Notes: generated by a model not told the origin, from the sequence alone. Positions 23,593 to 32,287 are shown, numbered from the stretch's first letter. The stretch is DNA of 55,203 bases from Ruminococcus sp. (GCA_017620025.1 JAFZRF010000029.1:1-55203), one strand, 5' to 3'. A program made the numbers and translations.

Positions 23593-25407
23593 TTATTTAT
23601 TGCTGTCAACCACTCCGAGCTTCAGGAAGTAGCTTTCTGAATATGCACGGTATTCGTTGCGGAAGGTCTCGTCGTTCTCCTTGACATCATGGAGATAAGC
23701 ATGGATGTTCGTCTTCTCGTCTGTCTCGATAAGACATCCGGCGATGTTGGAGCAGTGATCGGATATACGCTCCAGGTTTGTAAGGATATCCTGGAAGATG
23801 TATCCGAGCTCAACTGTACACTCGTCGTTCTGCAGTCTGCGGATATGGCGGTTCTTGAGCTCTGTGCTGAGGTTGTCAACGACTTCCTCGAGAGGCTCTA
23901 CCTTGTGTGCAAGTGTAAGGTTATTCAGCACGTAGGAATCAAAGGCCTTGTTGATATTCTCGGTTATGGCCTCGGATATTACCGTTATCTCCTTCACGCA
24001 TTCCGGCGAGAAGGATATGCCCTTTTCATACATCTCCTGCGCACTCTCGATAAGGTTTACGGCGTGGTCTGAGATACGCTCAAAGTTGCCTACGCAGTGC
24101 ATCATCTTGGATACGCTTCGGCTGTCTGCGCCGGTAACGCTGCTCTTTGCGAGCTTTACAAGATAGCCGTTGATCTTGTCCTCGTATTCGTCGATGATGT
24201 CTTCCTTCTCTATGACGTCTGCTGCAACCTTCTCGTCGTACTTGCTGACAAGCAGGCCGAGTGCGCTGACGATAGTCTCACGGGTGATATCTGCCATTTC
24301 TATCGTAGCTGTACGGCAGGCCGCTACCGCTACGGAGGGAGTCTTCAGAAGTCTTATGTCAAGACCCGTAACTGTACGCTTCTCCTCCTCGGGCTCGCCC
24401 TTTCCGTCCGGAACGACGATCCTTGCCAGCCATACGAGCTGCCTGGTGAAGGGAAGGAACATTACTGTTGTTGCGATATTGAATATGGTGTGCATTGCGG
24501 ATATTCCGATAAGTCCGACAGGCTTGTCCATGAAGCCCATGATTCCGGTCTTCTGGAGTATTACGATTATCGGGAGCAGTACCATTGTTCCTATGATCTT
24601 GATGATGATATGGATCCATGCAACTCTCTTTGCGTCCTTTGATACGCCGAAGGTGGAGAGAAGCGCGGTAACGCAGGTACCGATATTGCAGCCCATGATG
24701 ATCGGGAGAGCCATGCCGTAGGTAAGTCCGCCGCCTGTGGAGAAAGCCATGAGGATAGCGATGGAACCTGCTGAGCTCTGGATGATGCCTGTGAAGGCTG
24801 CGCCGACGAGTACGCCGAGTATCGGGTTCTCAAATGCTGTGAGAAGTCTGCGGAAATCCTCTGATGCGGTAAGAGGTGCAACTGAGTCCTTCATAAGGGT
24901 CATGCCGGTCATAAGCACGGCAAATCCGACGAGGATGCGTCCGATATCCTTCTTCTTGTTCTTCTTGCAGGCCATTATCATGATGATACCCACAAGAGCT
25001 ATCAGCGGTGAGAAGGCCTCGGGATCAAGGCATTTCAGCAGGAAGCCGGCTGCGCCGCTCTCCGCAGAGCCGTTGACCTCTCCGAGACAGAGAATCCATG
25101 CGGTAAAGGTTGTGCCGATATTGGATCCGAAGCAGACTGCGATAGTCTCCTCAAGCTGCATCAGGCCGGAGTTAACGAATCCGACCAGCATTACCGTCAT
25201 GGCGGATGATGACTGGATAGCGATGGTCACTACCATTCCGAGGAGGATGCTCATGATCTTTGTGGAGGTCATTTTTTTCAGTGCGACCTCGAGCTTACCT
25301 CCGGTGAGCTTTTCAAGCCCCGTGGACATTACGTTCATTCCGTAAAGGAAGAAGGCAAGTCCGCCGAGCATCGTAAAGATGTTAAAGATCGAAAATTCTT
25401 CGTTCAT
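23593..25407 (-). CDS. Na/Pi-cotransporter family protein with PhoU-like domain
   Basis: 604 aa. About nine transmembrane segments in the first 320 residues carry the two inverted family repeats with QSSS-type motifs (TIAIQSSSAMTVMLVGFVNS and TGIIQSSAGSIAILMAFS) and GSNIGTTFTAW / GCNIGTCVTALL. The C-terminal ~220 residues are helical PhoU-like repeats (MMHCVGNFERISDHAVNLIE, ILTNLERISDHCSNIAG), likely regulatory. This is the NptA/YjbB group that moves phosphate across the membrane with sodium. Single-gene unit with its own promoter and terminator. AAGGAG lies 9 nt from the ATG. Confidence 0.93.
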   Translation of the reverse strand: MNEEFSIFNIFTMLGGLAFFLYGMNVMSTGLEKLTGGKLEVALKKMTSTKIMSILLGMVVTIAIQSSSAMTVMLVGFVNSGLMQLEETIAVCFGSNIGTTFTAWILCLGEVNGSAESGAAGFLLKCLDPEAFSPLIALVGIIMIMACKKNKKKDIGRILVGFAVLMTGMTLMKDSVAPLTASEDFRRLLTAFENPILGVLVGAAFTGIIQSSAGSIAILMAFSTGGGLTYGMALPIIMGCNIGTCVTALLSTFGVSKDAKRVAWIHIIIKIIGTMVLLPIIVILQKTGIMGFMDKPVGLIGISAMHTIFNIATTVMFLPFTRQLVWLARIVVPDGKGEPEEEKRTVTGLDIRLLKTPSVAVAACRTATIEMADITRETIVSALGLLVSKYDEKVAADVIEKEDIIDEYEDKINGYLVKLAKSSVTGADSRSVSKMMHCVGNFERISDHAVNLIESAQEMYEKGISFSPECVKEITVISEAITENINKAFDSYVLNNLTLAHKVEPLEEVVDNLSTELKNRHIRRLQNDECTVELGYIFQDILTNLERISDHCSNIAGCLIETDEKTNIHAYLHDVKENDETFRNEYRAYSESYFLKLGVVDSNK

Positions 25408-25457
25408 ACCTATGAACTCCTTCTTACTTATTATATATATTCTTTTCCTACGATTAA

Positions 25458-25485
25458 ATTATAACACCGGCAGGGAAATAGTCAA
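25458..25485 (-). promoter_or_regulatory. Promoter of the Na/Pi transporter
   Basis: Minus strand TTGACT (25485-25480), 16 nt, TATAAT (25463-25458). Confidence 0.7.
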
Positions 25486-25565
25486 GGGGAAGAAGCGTAA
25501 TTTTACGTGGATTTAACATTTGACCTATTGTACACATTTTTTGTAAAGAACAAAAACCAAAAATA

Positions 25566-25736
25566 AAGTGTACCAGAGAAGTGTACCACAGGCTTTCTCT
25601 GAGGCACACTTGTATATATGGCAATTTGCTGCAAGAAAAAGCATTATTATCCTGATTTCATGACCATATTATTAATAAACCTGGTAAATTCGTGTCGGAA
25701 AGTGTTCCTGAGGGCTTTGTTAAATGTGGTACACTT
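25566..25736. repeat. AAGTGTACC repeats and an imperfect hairpin in a long gene-free stretch
   Basis: AAGTGTACC occurs at 25566-25574 and 25579-25587, and inverted (GGTACACTT) at 25728-25736. The first also pairs with TTCTCTGAGGCACACTT about 25 nt downstream, giving a bulged hairpin (about 25566-25612). The 25408-26216 gap otherwise has no convincing gene; a 63-codon frame at 25618 lacks a ribosome-binding site. A further AT-rich 11-bp stem (about 25848-25874) precedes the ncRNA promoter. Confidence 0.4.
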
Positions 25737-25891
25737 TCGTCCCGCTTTACAGACAGGCGATTTTTTGCATTTCATTACCAATTGTGAACTTTATATTAAT
25801 TTATCCTGATATATAGCCATCTTGCATTTATAGAACAGAGTGATTTTTGGTGATATATATTATCTATATATCGCCGATAAAAAATATATAT

Positions 25892-25920
25892 TTGATTTTT
25901 TGGCACACATATGGTACAAT
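25892..25920 (+). promoter_or_regulatory. Promoter of the candidate ncRNA
   Basis: TTGATT (25892-25897), 17 nt, TACAAT (25915-25920). Predicted start near 25927. Confidence 0.6.
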
Positions 25921-25926
25921 AATATC

Positions 25927-26070
25927 AGCAAAGGGGAACAGCGGAGAGCGGAAGCCACGAAATGCCCCTTTGAAATAAGATAGTTTCATTTCTTTAATAT
26001 ATGATTTTTTCAATTTTCATCCTTTATAAAAGAGCAGGAAGCCCTTAACACCCGGGCTTCCTGTTCTTTT
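25927..26070 (+). ncRNA. Candidate structured small RNA of unknown class
   Basis: An isolated unit of about 145 nt. The predicted 5' end immediately enters a closed hairpin: CAAAGGGG (25929-25936) pairs perfectly with CCCCTTTG (25965-25972) around a 28-nt purine-rich internal region (AACAGCGGAGAGCGGAAGCC, then ACGAAATG). An AU-rich linker follows, then a 17-bp terminator stem (26028-26044 with 26054-26070, one G-U) ending in TTCTTTTAT. No open reading frame with a ribosome-binding site is inside. It does not match SRP RNA, 6S, tmRNA or a riboswitch I can recall, and no gene follows on the same transcript. Confidence 0.5.
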
Positions 26071-26158
26071 ATGCGCTATTTTATTTTTACGGCGGCACAC
26101 ACCTGTTCCGCACCCAGGTGTGCCGCAAAGTTAAAACAAAAAAATATCTGTTCAAGTA

Positions 26159-26187
26159 TTGACTTTTGTATCCGGGAGTGATATAAT
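26159..26187 (+). promoter_or_regulatory. Promoter of tRNA-Gln
   Basis: TTGACT (26159-26164), 17 nt, TATAAT (26182-26187), 30 nt before the mature tRNA. Confidence 0.8.
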
Positions 26188-26216
26188 AATAAAGCTGAAT
26201 CGTTCAGTACATATAT

Positions 26217-26292
26217 TGGGGTGTCGCCAAGCGGTAAGGCAACGGACTCTGACTCCGTCATTTCGAGGGTTCAAATCCTTCCACCCCAACCA
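26217..26292 (+). tRNA. tRNA-Gln (CTG)
   Basis: 76 nt with encoded CCA. Acceptor TGGGGTG/CACCCCA (U at position 1, as in bacterial tRNA-Gln); anticodon stem ACGGA/TCCGT, loop CTCTGAC giving CTG; T-loop GTTCAAATC. Confidence 0.95.
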
Positions 26293-26297
26293 GAAAC

Positions 26298-26319
26298 GCC
26301 CGTCACTGATGTGACGGGC
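26298..26319 (+). terminator. Hairpin after tRNA-Gln, probable terminator
   Basis: GCCCGTCAC (26298-26306), TGAT loop, GTGACGGGC (26311-26319), then TCAATTTA. The T tract is weak. Confidence 0.6.
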
Positions 26320-26326
26320 TCAATTT

Positions 26327-26407
26327 ATAATGAATAGTGAATAATGTATAAATCATAATATTGCTGTCAGGGCGTTTCTGTATTATTCGTTATTCACTAT
26401 TCATTAT
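26327..26407. repeat. AT-rich 18-bp perfect inverted repeat
   Basis: ATAATGAATAGTGAATAA (26327-26344) is exactly complementary to 26390-26407, with 45 bp between. Similar TATTCACTATT strings occur near 8705 and 44991-45016 beside family B repeats. It lies directly upstream of the four-helix-bundle gene. Confidence 0.65.
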
Positions 26408-26437
26408 TCTTTATTCATTAAAAACGAGGAGATTTGT

Positions 26438-26803
26438 ATGTATCAGAGCAATCCTCTGCTTGATAAATCATTAAAATTCGCCGCAAGAATAGTCAAGCTA
26501 TATCAATATCTCGTTAAAGAGAAAAAAGAGTCAATAATCTCTAAACAAATATTAAGGTGTGGAACGTCTATCGGAGCTAACGCCAATGAAGCTGCTTACG
26601 GCATAAGTCAGGCAGATTTTATAGCAAAGCTGCAAATATCACTGAAAGAAACTGCTGAGACTGAATACTGGCTCAGGCTGCTCATACTTACGGATTACAT
26701 AGAAAAGTCTCACGGTGATTCAATGCTCGAAGATTGCCTTGAAATAAAGAAGATCCTTATCGCTTCCCTGAAAACAGCCAAAGAAAACAATAAACGTATA
26801 TAA
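26438..26803 (+). CDS. Four-helix-bundle protein (S23/IVS family)
   Basis: 121 aa. KQILRCGTSIGANANEAAYG and FIAKLQISLKETAETEYWLR are diagnostic of the four-helix-bundle family first seen in 23S rRNA intervening sequences and related to Avd of diversity-generating retroelements. GAGGAG precedes the ATG. Stand-alone members are common in accessory DNA; their function is unclear. No reverse transcriptase or variable repeat is nearby, so a DGR is not supported. Its own terminator follows. Confidence 0.85.
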   Translation: MYQSNPLLDKSLKFAARIVKLYQYLVKEKKESIISKQILRCGTSIGANANEAAYGISQADFIAKLQISLKETAETEYWLRLLILTDYIEKSHGDSMLEDCLEIKKILIASLKTAKENNKRI

Positions 26804-26807
26804 GATA

Positions 26808-26839
26808 CAACAGGCAGCCATTACGGCTGCCTGTTTTTT
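26808..26839 (+). terminator. Terminator of the four-helix-bundle gene
   Basis: CAGGCAGCC/GGCTGCCTG stem (26811-26819 with 26825-26833), then GTTTTTTC on the plus strand. It also closes the converging minus-strand operon region. Confidence 0.9.
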
Positions 26840-28794
26840 CAGCTTTGCTGCTTGTATCTTGCCATGAGGGACATAAGATCGTATTTGCACATCTCCGGCT
26901 TTGTCTCCATCAGCTTTTCCTGTGTCACAAGGCACGGGTTGCGGCGGAAGCGGTCGCTCCTCTCGCCCGCCCTCCAGCCGATAGATGCCATATAGCAGCA
27001 CCAGCGGCGGTGTTCGAGCGAGGCGAGGCTGTATGCGAAGCTGTCCTTCTTCATCAGCCCGAGCAGCTCCTCCTCCGAGCCCCTCATGCGCCATGCCGTA
27101 CCGGTATACCGCATAAGCCTGCCCTCCTTGCCGATAAGCTCCTCGAGCTTTGCGGACAGATCTGCTCCGCTCTCCTCAGCAAGCTTCGGTATGATATCGT
27201 TCTTGACCTCGTCGTGATAGGCTGCTGCCTTGCTCGATGAACGGCGGAAGAGTCTCAGCCTGTTCCACTCCTGCTCCGGATCCTTGTCGGAATTATCCGT
27301 ATTTCCGGTCTCGTCGGCTGTGAGGAGGGATATATTCTCGTAGATATGGTTGTACTGCTTGGCACTCAGGTCTATCGTGCGGTCGATTATCATATCGAGC
27401 GTGATGACTACGCTTCTGTCGTCGATCAGTCTTACGTCTGAGAGCACGTCATTCTCTGATGTGATATAGCCCGCAAGTCTTCTGTCGGTATCCATTCGCA
27501 TAAGTATCGGTGCCTTGAGCGAACGCTCGGCAAAGTACTCCTCCAGCTGAACGGCGCAGTTTACCGCAAGGTCGATATTGCTCAGCGCTATGACAGCATA
27601 GGTGTAGGGCTCTGTATCGAGCTGGCTGCGAATCATGTCATAGAAGCCCATGTGTGCGATATCGAGTTCATAGAAGTTTATCTCAAGAAGACCGTCCGCC
27701 GCACTGCTCTTCATGACAGCCTTATTGTCTGTGATATCGAAGGTATCACGGCTGAAACGGTTGAGGAACACCGACTTTTTCGACTTGATGCTGCTGTCGA
27801 TAACGTCTATTATGATACGGTTCTGCTCATGCACTACTCCGAGATTCATGGCCTGTATCACGGCTTCCTGACCGAGCTGTCCGAAGCCGGCCACAAGGAG
27901 ATGCACTGTCCAGTCCTTCAGCGGGGTGTCAGTACCCTTGTATATTGTATGCAGCGGGTAGTCGGAATACATCTTATGTATCTGCATCTCGGGAAGTCCC
28001 ATAAGCTCAAGGTCGTAGAAGGCATCCGTACCGGCTGCGCTGTTGTAATAGCCGGCGATAAGCCTTCCGATACCCTCGTCCTCACAGCGGCAGGATACCT
28101 TTGCGCCCTCTGCAAGGCGTATCCTCTCCTCGGAGTCGTTCTCGTTGAGACGGAAGAGCTGCAGCAGGGAGAAATTACGTATCGAGGAGTTCTCGAACAG
28201 GATTATATTCGTCGCCTGAGTTATATGCGTCTTTGAAAGCAGGGATTCAAGCTCCTGTGCTGGGGCCTTGAGCACATCGGCGGTATGTATCACATAGCCC
28301 GATTTATTGAGGCTGTATATTTCCTCCTGTGACATCGCCTCTGAGGTGACGATATGCACGCATACCTCCTTCGGATCGGCAGTATCGTTCCTGAGCATGG
28401 AGCGGACATCGCTGTTGAAGCCGAATACCACCACATGACGGCAGTTCTTGTTCCTGCGGAAGAAGATGATGAAGCGCAGTATCCTCTCGAGGAATTTGTA
28501 TATAAAGGAGAGGGTGCAGTACGGCGCTGTGAATACGGCTATACAGTAGGCATAGCCGATGCTTCTGCTGATAAATGACGGCTCGTCCTTTATGAATGCA
28601 ACGGTATCCTTTATAGTTACCGAGGCCTTGAATCCGAATGCGTTGATACTGTTCTGAAGAACGAGCAGCAGCTTGAAGAATGGCTCATAGTTCTTGTAAT
28701 AATTGATACCCTGTGCCGTTGCGATAAGAAAGGAAAAGACGGCAAGCAGGAATATCAGCCGGGTGGTTTTGCTCCGGCTGTTTTTATTTTTCAT
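26839..28794 (-). CDS. Membrane protein with two RCK/TrkA-N-like domains and a RyR-like C-terminus
   Basis: 651 aa. Two N-terminal hydrophobic segments (about 10-30 and 78-102) precede a basic linker. A first Rossmann-like domain starts HVVVFGFNSDVRSML (about 119) and a second starts VHLLVAGFGQLGQEAVIQA (about 295; GFGQLG nucleotide loop). The layout resembles two-helix-pore channels with tandem RCK domains, though no K+ selectivity filter (TVGYG) is present. The last ~70 residues hold SLEHRRWCCYMASIGWRAGE, the core of prokaryotic RyR domains (EHxRW...GW). The start is 13 nt after the TIR gene stop, with AGGAGGAGG. It is the second gene of that operon, so it likely works with the TIR protein as channel, sensor or regulator (inference). 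Confidence 0.7.
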   Translation of the reverse strand: MKNKNSRSKTTRLIFLLAVFSFLIATAQGINYYKNYEPFFKLLLVLQNSINAFGFKASVTIKDTVAFIKDEPSFISRSIGYAYCIAVFTAPYCTLSFIYKFLERILRFIIFFRRNKNCRHVVVFGFNSDVRSMLRNDTADPKEVCVHIVTSEAMSQEEIYSLNKSGYVIHTADVLKAPAQELESLLSKTHITQATNIILFENSSIRNFSLLQLFRLNENDSEERIRLAEGAKVSCRCEDEGIGRLIAGYYNSAAGTDAFYDLELMGLPEMQIHKMYSDYPLHTIYKGTDTPLKDWTVHLLVAGFGQLGQEAVIQAMNLGVVHEQNRIIIDVIDSSIKSKKSVFLNRFSRDTFDITDNKAVMKSSAADGLLEINFYELDIAHMGFYDMIRSQLDTEPYTYAVIALSNIDLAVNCAVQLEEYFAERSLKAPILMRMDTDRRLAGYITSENDVLSDVRLIDDRSVVITLDMIIDRTIDLSAKQYNHIYENISLLTADETGNTDNSDKDPEQEWNRLRLFRRSSSKAAAYHDEVKNDIIPKLAEESGADLSAKLEELIGKEGRLMRYTGTAWRMRGSEEELLGLMKKDSFAYSLASLEHRRWCCYMASIGWRAGERSDRFRRNPCLVTQEKLMETKPEMCKYDLMSLMARYKQQS

Positions 28795-28807
28795 CTGCCT
28801 CCTCCTT

Positions 28808-31800
28808 TCAGCCCTCGCCGAGCGCCCGGAGATATTCCCATGCGGTGCTGATCAGCTGCTTTGTGGTATATATCGGGAATACACCGGCCTTGCCGAAAAC
28901 TCTGTCATTGATGAACACCTTATCTCCATGAGCCGGTGCAGCTGCGAAATCATCTATCCTGTAGCGGACTGCAAATCTCTCAGTATCGAGCAGCCATGCC
29001 TGATCGCTGTCCCATACGACGTAGATATGCGTCCCGTCAGAGGAGGGCTTTGTCTCGAGGCGTGCGGCATTTGTGCTGTCGTAGCTGCGGATGCTGTTCT
29101 TGTCTTCGCTGCTGAAATCAAGGCGGCAGCTTCGATCAGTCATGCCCTTTTCGTTCATTTCATATATGCAGGAATCACGGCAGAGAACTGCGAAGGTATC
29201 CGCTGTGACAGGAGCAACTGATACCGGCTCCTGGCCCATACCGCTGAGAGATACCTCTACAGTGCGCTTTCCGGTGGCTGCATCGAAGAAGGATACGGTG
29301 TTGTTGCTGAAGAATACTCCCACGGTATCACTGTCCTGCCAGAAGATACGCCTTACGGCAAGTCCGAGGTCGCCGGAGAAATCGCAGTCAATACTTACAG
29401 TACTGCTGTCTGCAAAGGAGTATATCTCAAGGTACTGGAACTCCTCGTTTGCCGATTCGGCAAGCACAGCTGCTCTGTCGCCTGATACTGCGTACTTTGC
29501 ATCAACTATCTTCCTGTCAGGGGTTATTGCATCCTCTGCCTTCTGCTCCCATACACCGAAGCTGCCGTCGGCAGAAACACGCACCAGATTGCGCTCGCTG
29601 TCGGCAAGGAAGTAAACGCTGTCCCCTTCCGGGATGAACTTCATATCGGAGCGGACGACTGCGGGAACGCCCTCAACATTCTTAACGCTGCCGTCAGAGG
29701 GATCAACTATGTACGTCATATCCTGTGTACTTATGCCGCCGTCTCCGTTCGGCTCCTTGGCATTGACTATCAGCTTGCCGCTTTCTGTAAAGGCCGCAGC
29801 GTTTATGCTGTAGTCTTCAAGAGCCTTTATCTCGGTAAGCTCTCCGCCGGCGGTGCTGTAGATGAAGAAATGACGGGTTACCTTTACATCATTGCTATAC
29901 TTTCCGTCCGGATAGTAGCTTGCATACACAGCTGCAAGTGAACCGTCATCGGTTACTGCCGGGATGCTGTTTACATACATATACTCTCCGGCATCTATGG
30001 CGGTGAACATCGGGTTTTCCTCGGTGTACTGGATGTATGCGGTATTGGAATAATCGCCGGAGGTCACATACTTTCCGCGGCTGTAGCTGCAAAGCGATAC
30101 TGCGGTATCTATGGTCTGTACCCTCATGGCATCGTTGTCAGTGGCATTTCCTGTGACATAGGCGGCTACAGGGAGAACGTATTCCCTGCCGCCTGCGTCC
30201 GTTATCATAACGACGCCGTTGCGGCCGTAGGATGAATCGATGATATCGGCATCAAGAGCGATGGTCCTGAGCTCCTTGCCTGTCTCGTAGTCGATGAAGG
30301 AGATATGCCTGTTCGTCAGCGCCACAAGGATGTCATGCTCCTGCCTGCATTCAGCCGCCGGGAAATGGAACACCCTGCCGTTGTTGAAATAGTTTACCGG
30401 CAGCGTAAGGCTCCATTTCTCCGCCTTGAGCCCGTTTTCACAGCGGGTGAATGTTGATGTGAGGTCGAAGGCGGATACTTCGTTCGATATCACAATCGGC
30501 TCATCGCCGATAAACTGCATATACACATTGTGTATGGATCTTTCCTCGGCAAAGACAGCCGGAACGCTGCCCGCAGATACGAGCGCATTATCCTTTATCT
30601 CAAAGGCCTGCGCCTCATTCTTTTCGTCGTTGTAGGTATAAAGGATGCCGTCCCTGTAGTCATAGAAATCGATATCCAGCAGGATGCCGAAGGATGTATC
30701 GGAGAGATCTGATATGACAGCCTTTGCCGTCTGCGCTCCTGTCTCGCGGTCAATGATATCGAGGTAATGGTTCTTTCCCTGTATCTCGCTGCCGCCGGGC
30801 AGTACGGTCTTGTCCTGATACAGGCGGAGAATGGATTTCTCGCCGAATATTATATCATTGCATAAGTAGGCATCTTCCGGAAGGACGCTTTTCCATCTGA
30901 TACTGCCTGTTGCACCGTCAAGCCGCCATACCGTGCTGTCGGAGTTGTATATGTACACATCACCGCCGGTCCCGGGCTCGTCAGCATCTACGTCATGCAC
31001 GTAGTTGGTATGCACAACATTGAACACAGAGCTGTCTTCATACCGGGTGCTTCCCGGATCTCCCGCCTTGTCAAAGTAGGTGCCCGTCTTGTCGGGGCTG
31101 ACATCGAATACCGCAGTGAGTTCATTTGCACTGCCGTTCTTCTCCGATGCGAATTCCTCATCGGAGGCTGTTATCTTCTTTAAAAGGCCGCCCGTCACTG
31201 CGTCCCAGAAGTATACACCGGTCGCATCCTGTGATACGACGGTCACTCCGCCGCCCATGAAGGAAAGCTGCTCAACGGAGCATTCGTGCTTGAGGGCAAG
31301 GCGGGGAACGAGCTGCTGATGACGGTACATACCGAGCTCACGGGAGAGAGCGTACTCCGCCTCAGGTATTACAGGCTTCTCCTCCTGTGCGGGGAGCGCC
31401 TCTACTGCCTTCTGTATCGCAGGGATAAGGCTGTTTTCACTGAACAGGTTCTCCGATTCCACGGCAAGATGTCCGGCATTCTCAACAAGGAGGTCGGTGT
31501 TCTTCTTCTCGATCTGCTCGTTCTGAGCTATGATCTGGGTATTCTGCTCCTTGATCTGGTCGTTCTGCTCCTGTATGCGGACGTTCTTCCCGTTGATCGT
31601 GACTGCGGAGGCTATGCTTATAACGGAGATAAGGGAGAGTATACCCGTAACTCCGCCGAATATCCTTCTTCTGCGTGCGGCCTCACGGCGCTTCTCACGC
31701 TGGAAGAGGTCGTTGAAATCGCAGCCGAGAAGAGGTGCAGCTATACGGAGATACTCGGTGTTTAGCTTCTTCATCGACTCCTTGAGACTGTCCGCCGTGA

Positions 31801-32248
31801 TATTGGCGGCAAGGGGCTCGACGTCCATTCTCACCTTAACCTCGTTGCCGTTCTCGTCTGTCGTGGTAACTTCGGTATAGGTAAGCTCCTCCGGAAAGGA
31901 TTCCTGCGGCAGACCGCTTACGAGGAGGGTAATGATGTTCTCGTTGGTGTTGCCGTGCAGCTCACGGAAACGGTTGAGCTCCTGCAGGCACCACTTGGAC
32001 TCCTTATATTTCGGCGAGCATATAACGATGAGGAATTCCGAGGTCTCGACAGCATTCCTGATATTCTCGCTGAGGTCGCTGCTCGACTGGAGCTCTGAAA
32101 CATCACGGAATATGCGCCAGTTCTCCTTTGTCTTGCCGAGGCTCTTCGGCGGCTTGTAGGCTTCGAGCAGCTTCTGAAGCTTCTCGGCGGCCTGCATATC
32201 GGGCTCAAGGTGGCGGTAGCTTATAAACGCCTTGTATTTGTACTCCAT
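28808..32248 (-). CDS. Transmembrane TIR-domain protein with extracellular beta-propeller
   Basis: 1146 aa. Residues 1-150 are a TIR domain: YKAFISYRHLEPD (box 1), WRIFRDVSELQSSSDLSENI, LIVICSPKYKESKWCLQELN. Glu61 or a neighbour is the candidate NADase glutamate, not proven. One transmembrane segment lies at about 196-217. A coiled coil of repeated QNxQI units spans about 222-255. Then about 850 residues of strand-rich WD40/PQQ-like repeats end the protein. With the TIR in the cytosol, the propeller would be outside, like a Toll receptor with a propeller sensor. AAGGAG precedes the ATG. First gene of a two-gene operon with the RCK/RyR protein. Function in phage or envelope-stress sensing is inference. 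Confidence 0.8.
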   Translation of the reverse strand: MEYKYKAFISYRHLEPDMQAAEKLQKLLEAYKPPKSLGKTKENWRIFRDVSELQSSSDLSENIRNAVETSEFLIVICSPKYKESKWCLQELNRFRELHGNTNENIITLLVSGLPQESFPEELTYTEVTTTDENGNEVKVRMDVEPLAANITADSLKESMKKLNTEYLRIAAPLLGCDFNDLFQREKRREAARRRRIFGGVTGILSLISVISIASAVTINGKNVRIQEQNDQIKEQNTQIIAQNEQIEKKNTDLLVENAGHLAVESENLFSENSLIPAIQKAVEALPAQEEKPVIPEAEYALSRELGMYRHQQLVPRLALKHECSVEQLSFMGGGVTVVSQDATGVYFWDAVTGGLLKKITASDEEFASEKNGSANELTAVFDVSPDKTGTYFDKAGDPGSTRYEDSSVFNVVHTNYVHDVDADEPGTGGDVYIYNSDSTVWRLDGATGSIRWKSVLPEDAYLCNDIIFGEKSILRLYQDKTVLPGGSEIQGKNHYLDIIDRETGAQTAKAVISDLSDTSFGILLDIDFYDYRDGILYTYNDEKNEAQAFEIKDNALVSAGSVPAVFAEERSIHNVYMQFIGDEPIVISNEVSAFDLTSTFTRCENGLKAEKWSLTLPVNYFNNGRVFHFPAAECRQEHDILVALTNRHISFIDYETGKELRTIALDADIIDSSYGRNGVVMITDAGGREYVLPVAAYVTGNATDNDAMRVQTIDTAVSLCSYSRGKYVTSGDYSNTAYIQYTEENPMFTAIDAGEYMYVNSIPAVTDDGSLAAVYASYYPDGKYSNDVKVTRHFFIYSTAGGELTEIKALEDYSINAAAFTESGKLIVNAKEPNGDGGISTQDMTYIVDPSDGSVKNVEGVPAVVRSDMKFIPEGDSVYFLADSERNLVRVSADGSFGVWEQKAEDAITPDRKIVDAKYAVSGDRAAVLAESANEEFQYLEIYSFADSSTVSIDCDFSGDLGLAVRRIFWQDSDTVGVFFSNNTVSFFDAATGKRTVEVSLSGMGQEPVSVAPVTADTFAVLCRDSCIYEMNEKGMTDRSCRLDFSSEDKNSIRSYDSTNAARLETKPSSDGTHIYVVWDSDQAWLLDTERFAVRYRIDDFAAAPAHGDKVFINDRVFGKAGVFPIYTTKQLISTAWEYLRALGEG

Positions 32249-32287
32249 TTTTCTCTCCTTGATGATCGGGTATTGTATACAAAAAAC

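Noticed and set aside
25618-25809. 63-codon plus-strand frame in the long gap
   Set aside because: No Shine-Dalgarno, odd composition and no motif; more likely chance.
25927-26070. Known ribozyme or riboswitch (hammerhead, SRP, 6S, preQ1 and others considered)
   Set aside because: The conserved cores of these classes are missing, and no coding gene follows the structure.
26438-26803. Diversity-generating retroelement accessory gene (Avd)
   Set aside because: The fold is related, but no reverse transcriptase, template repeat or variable repeat is nearby.
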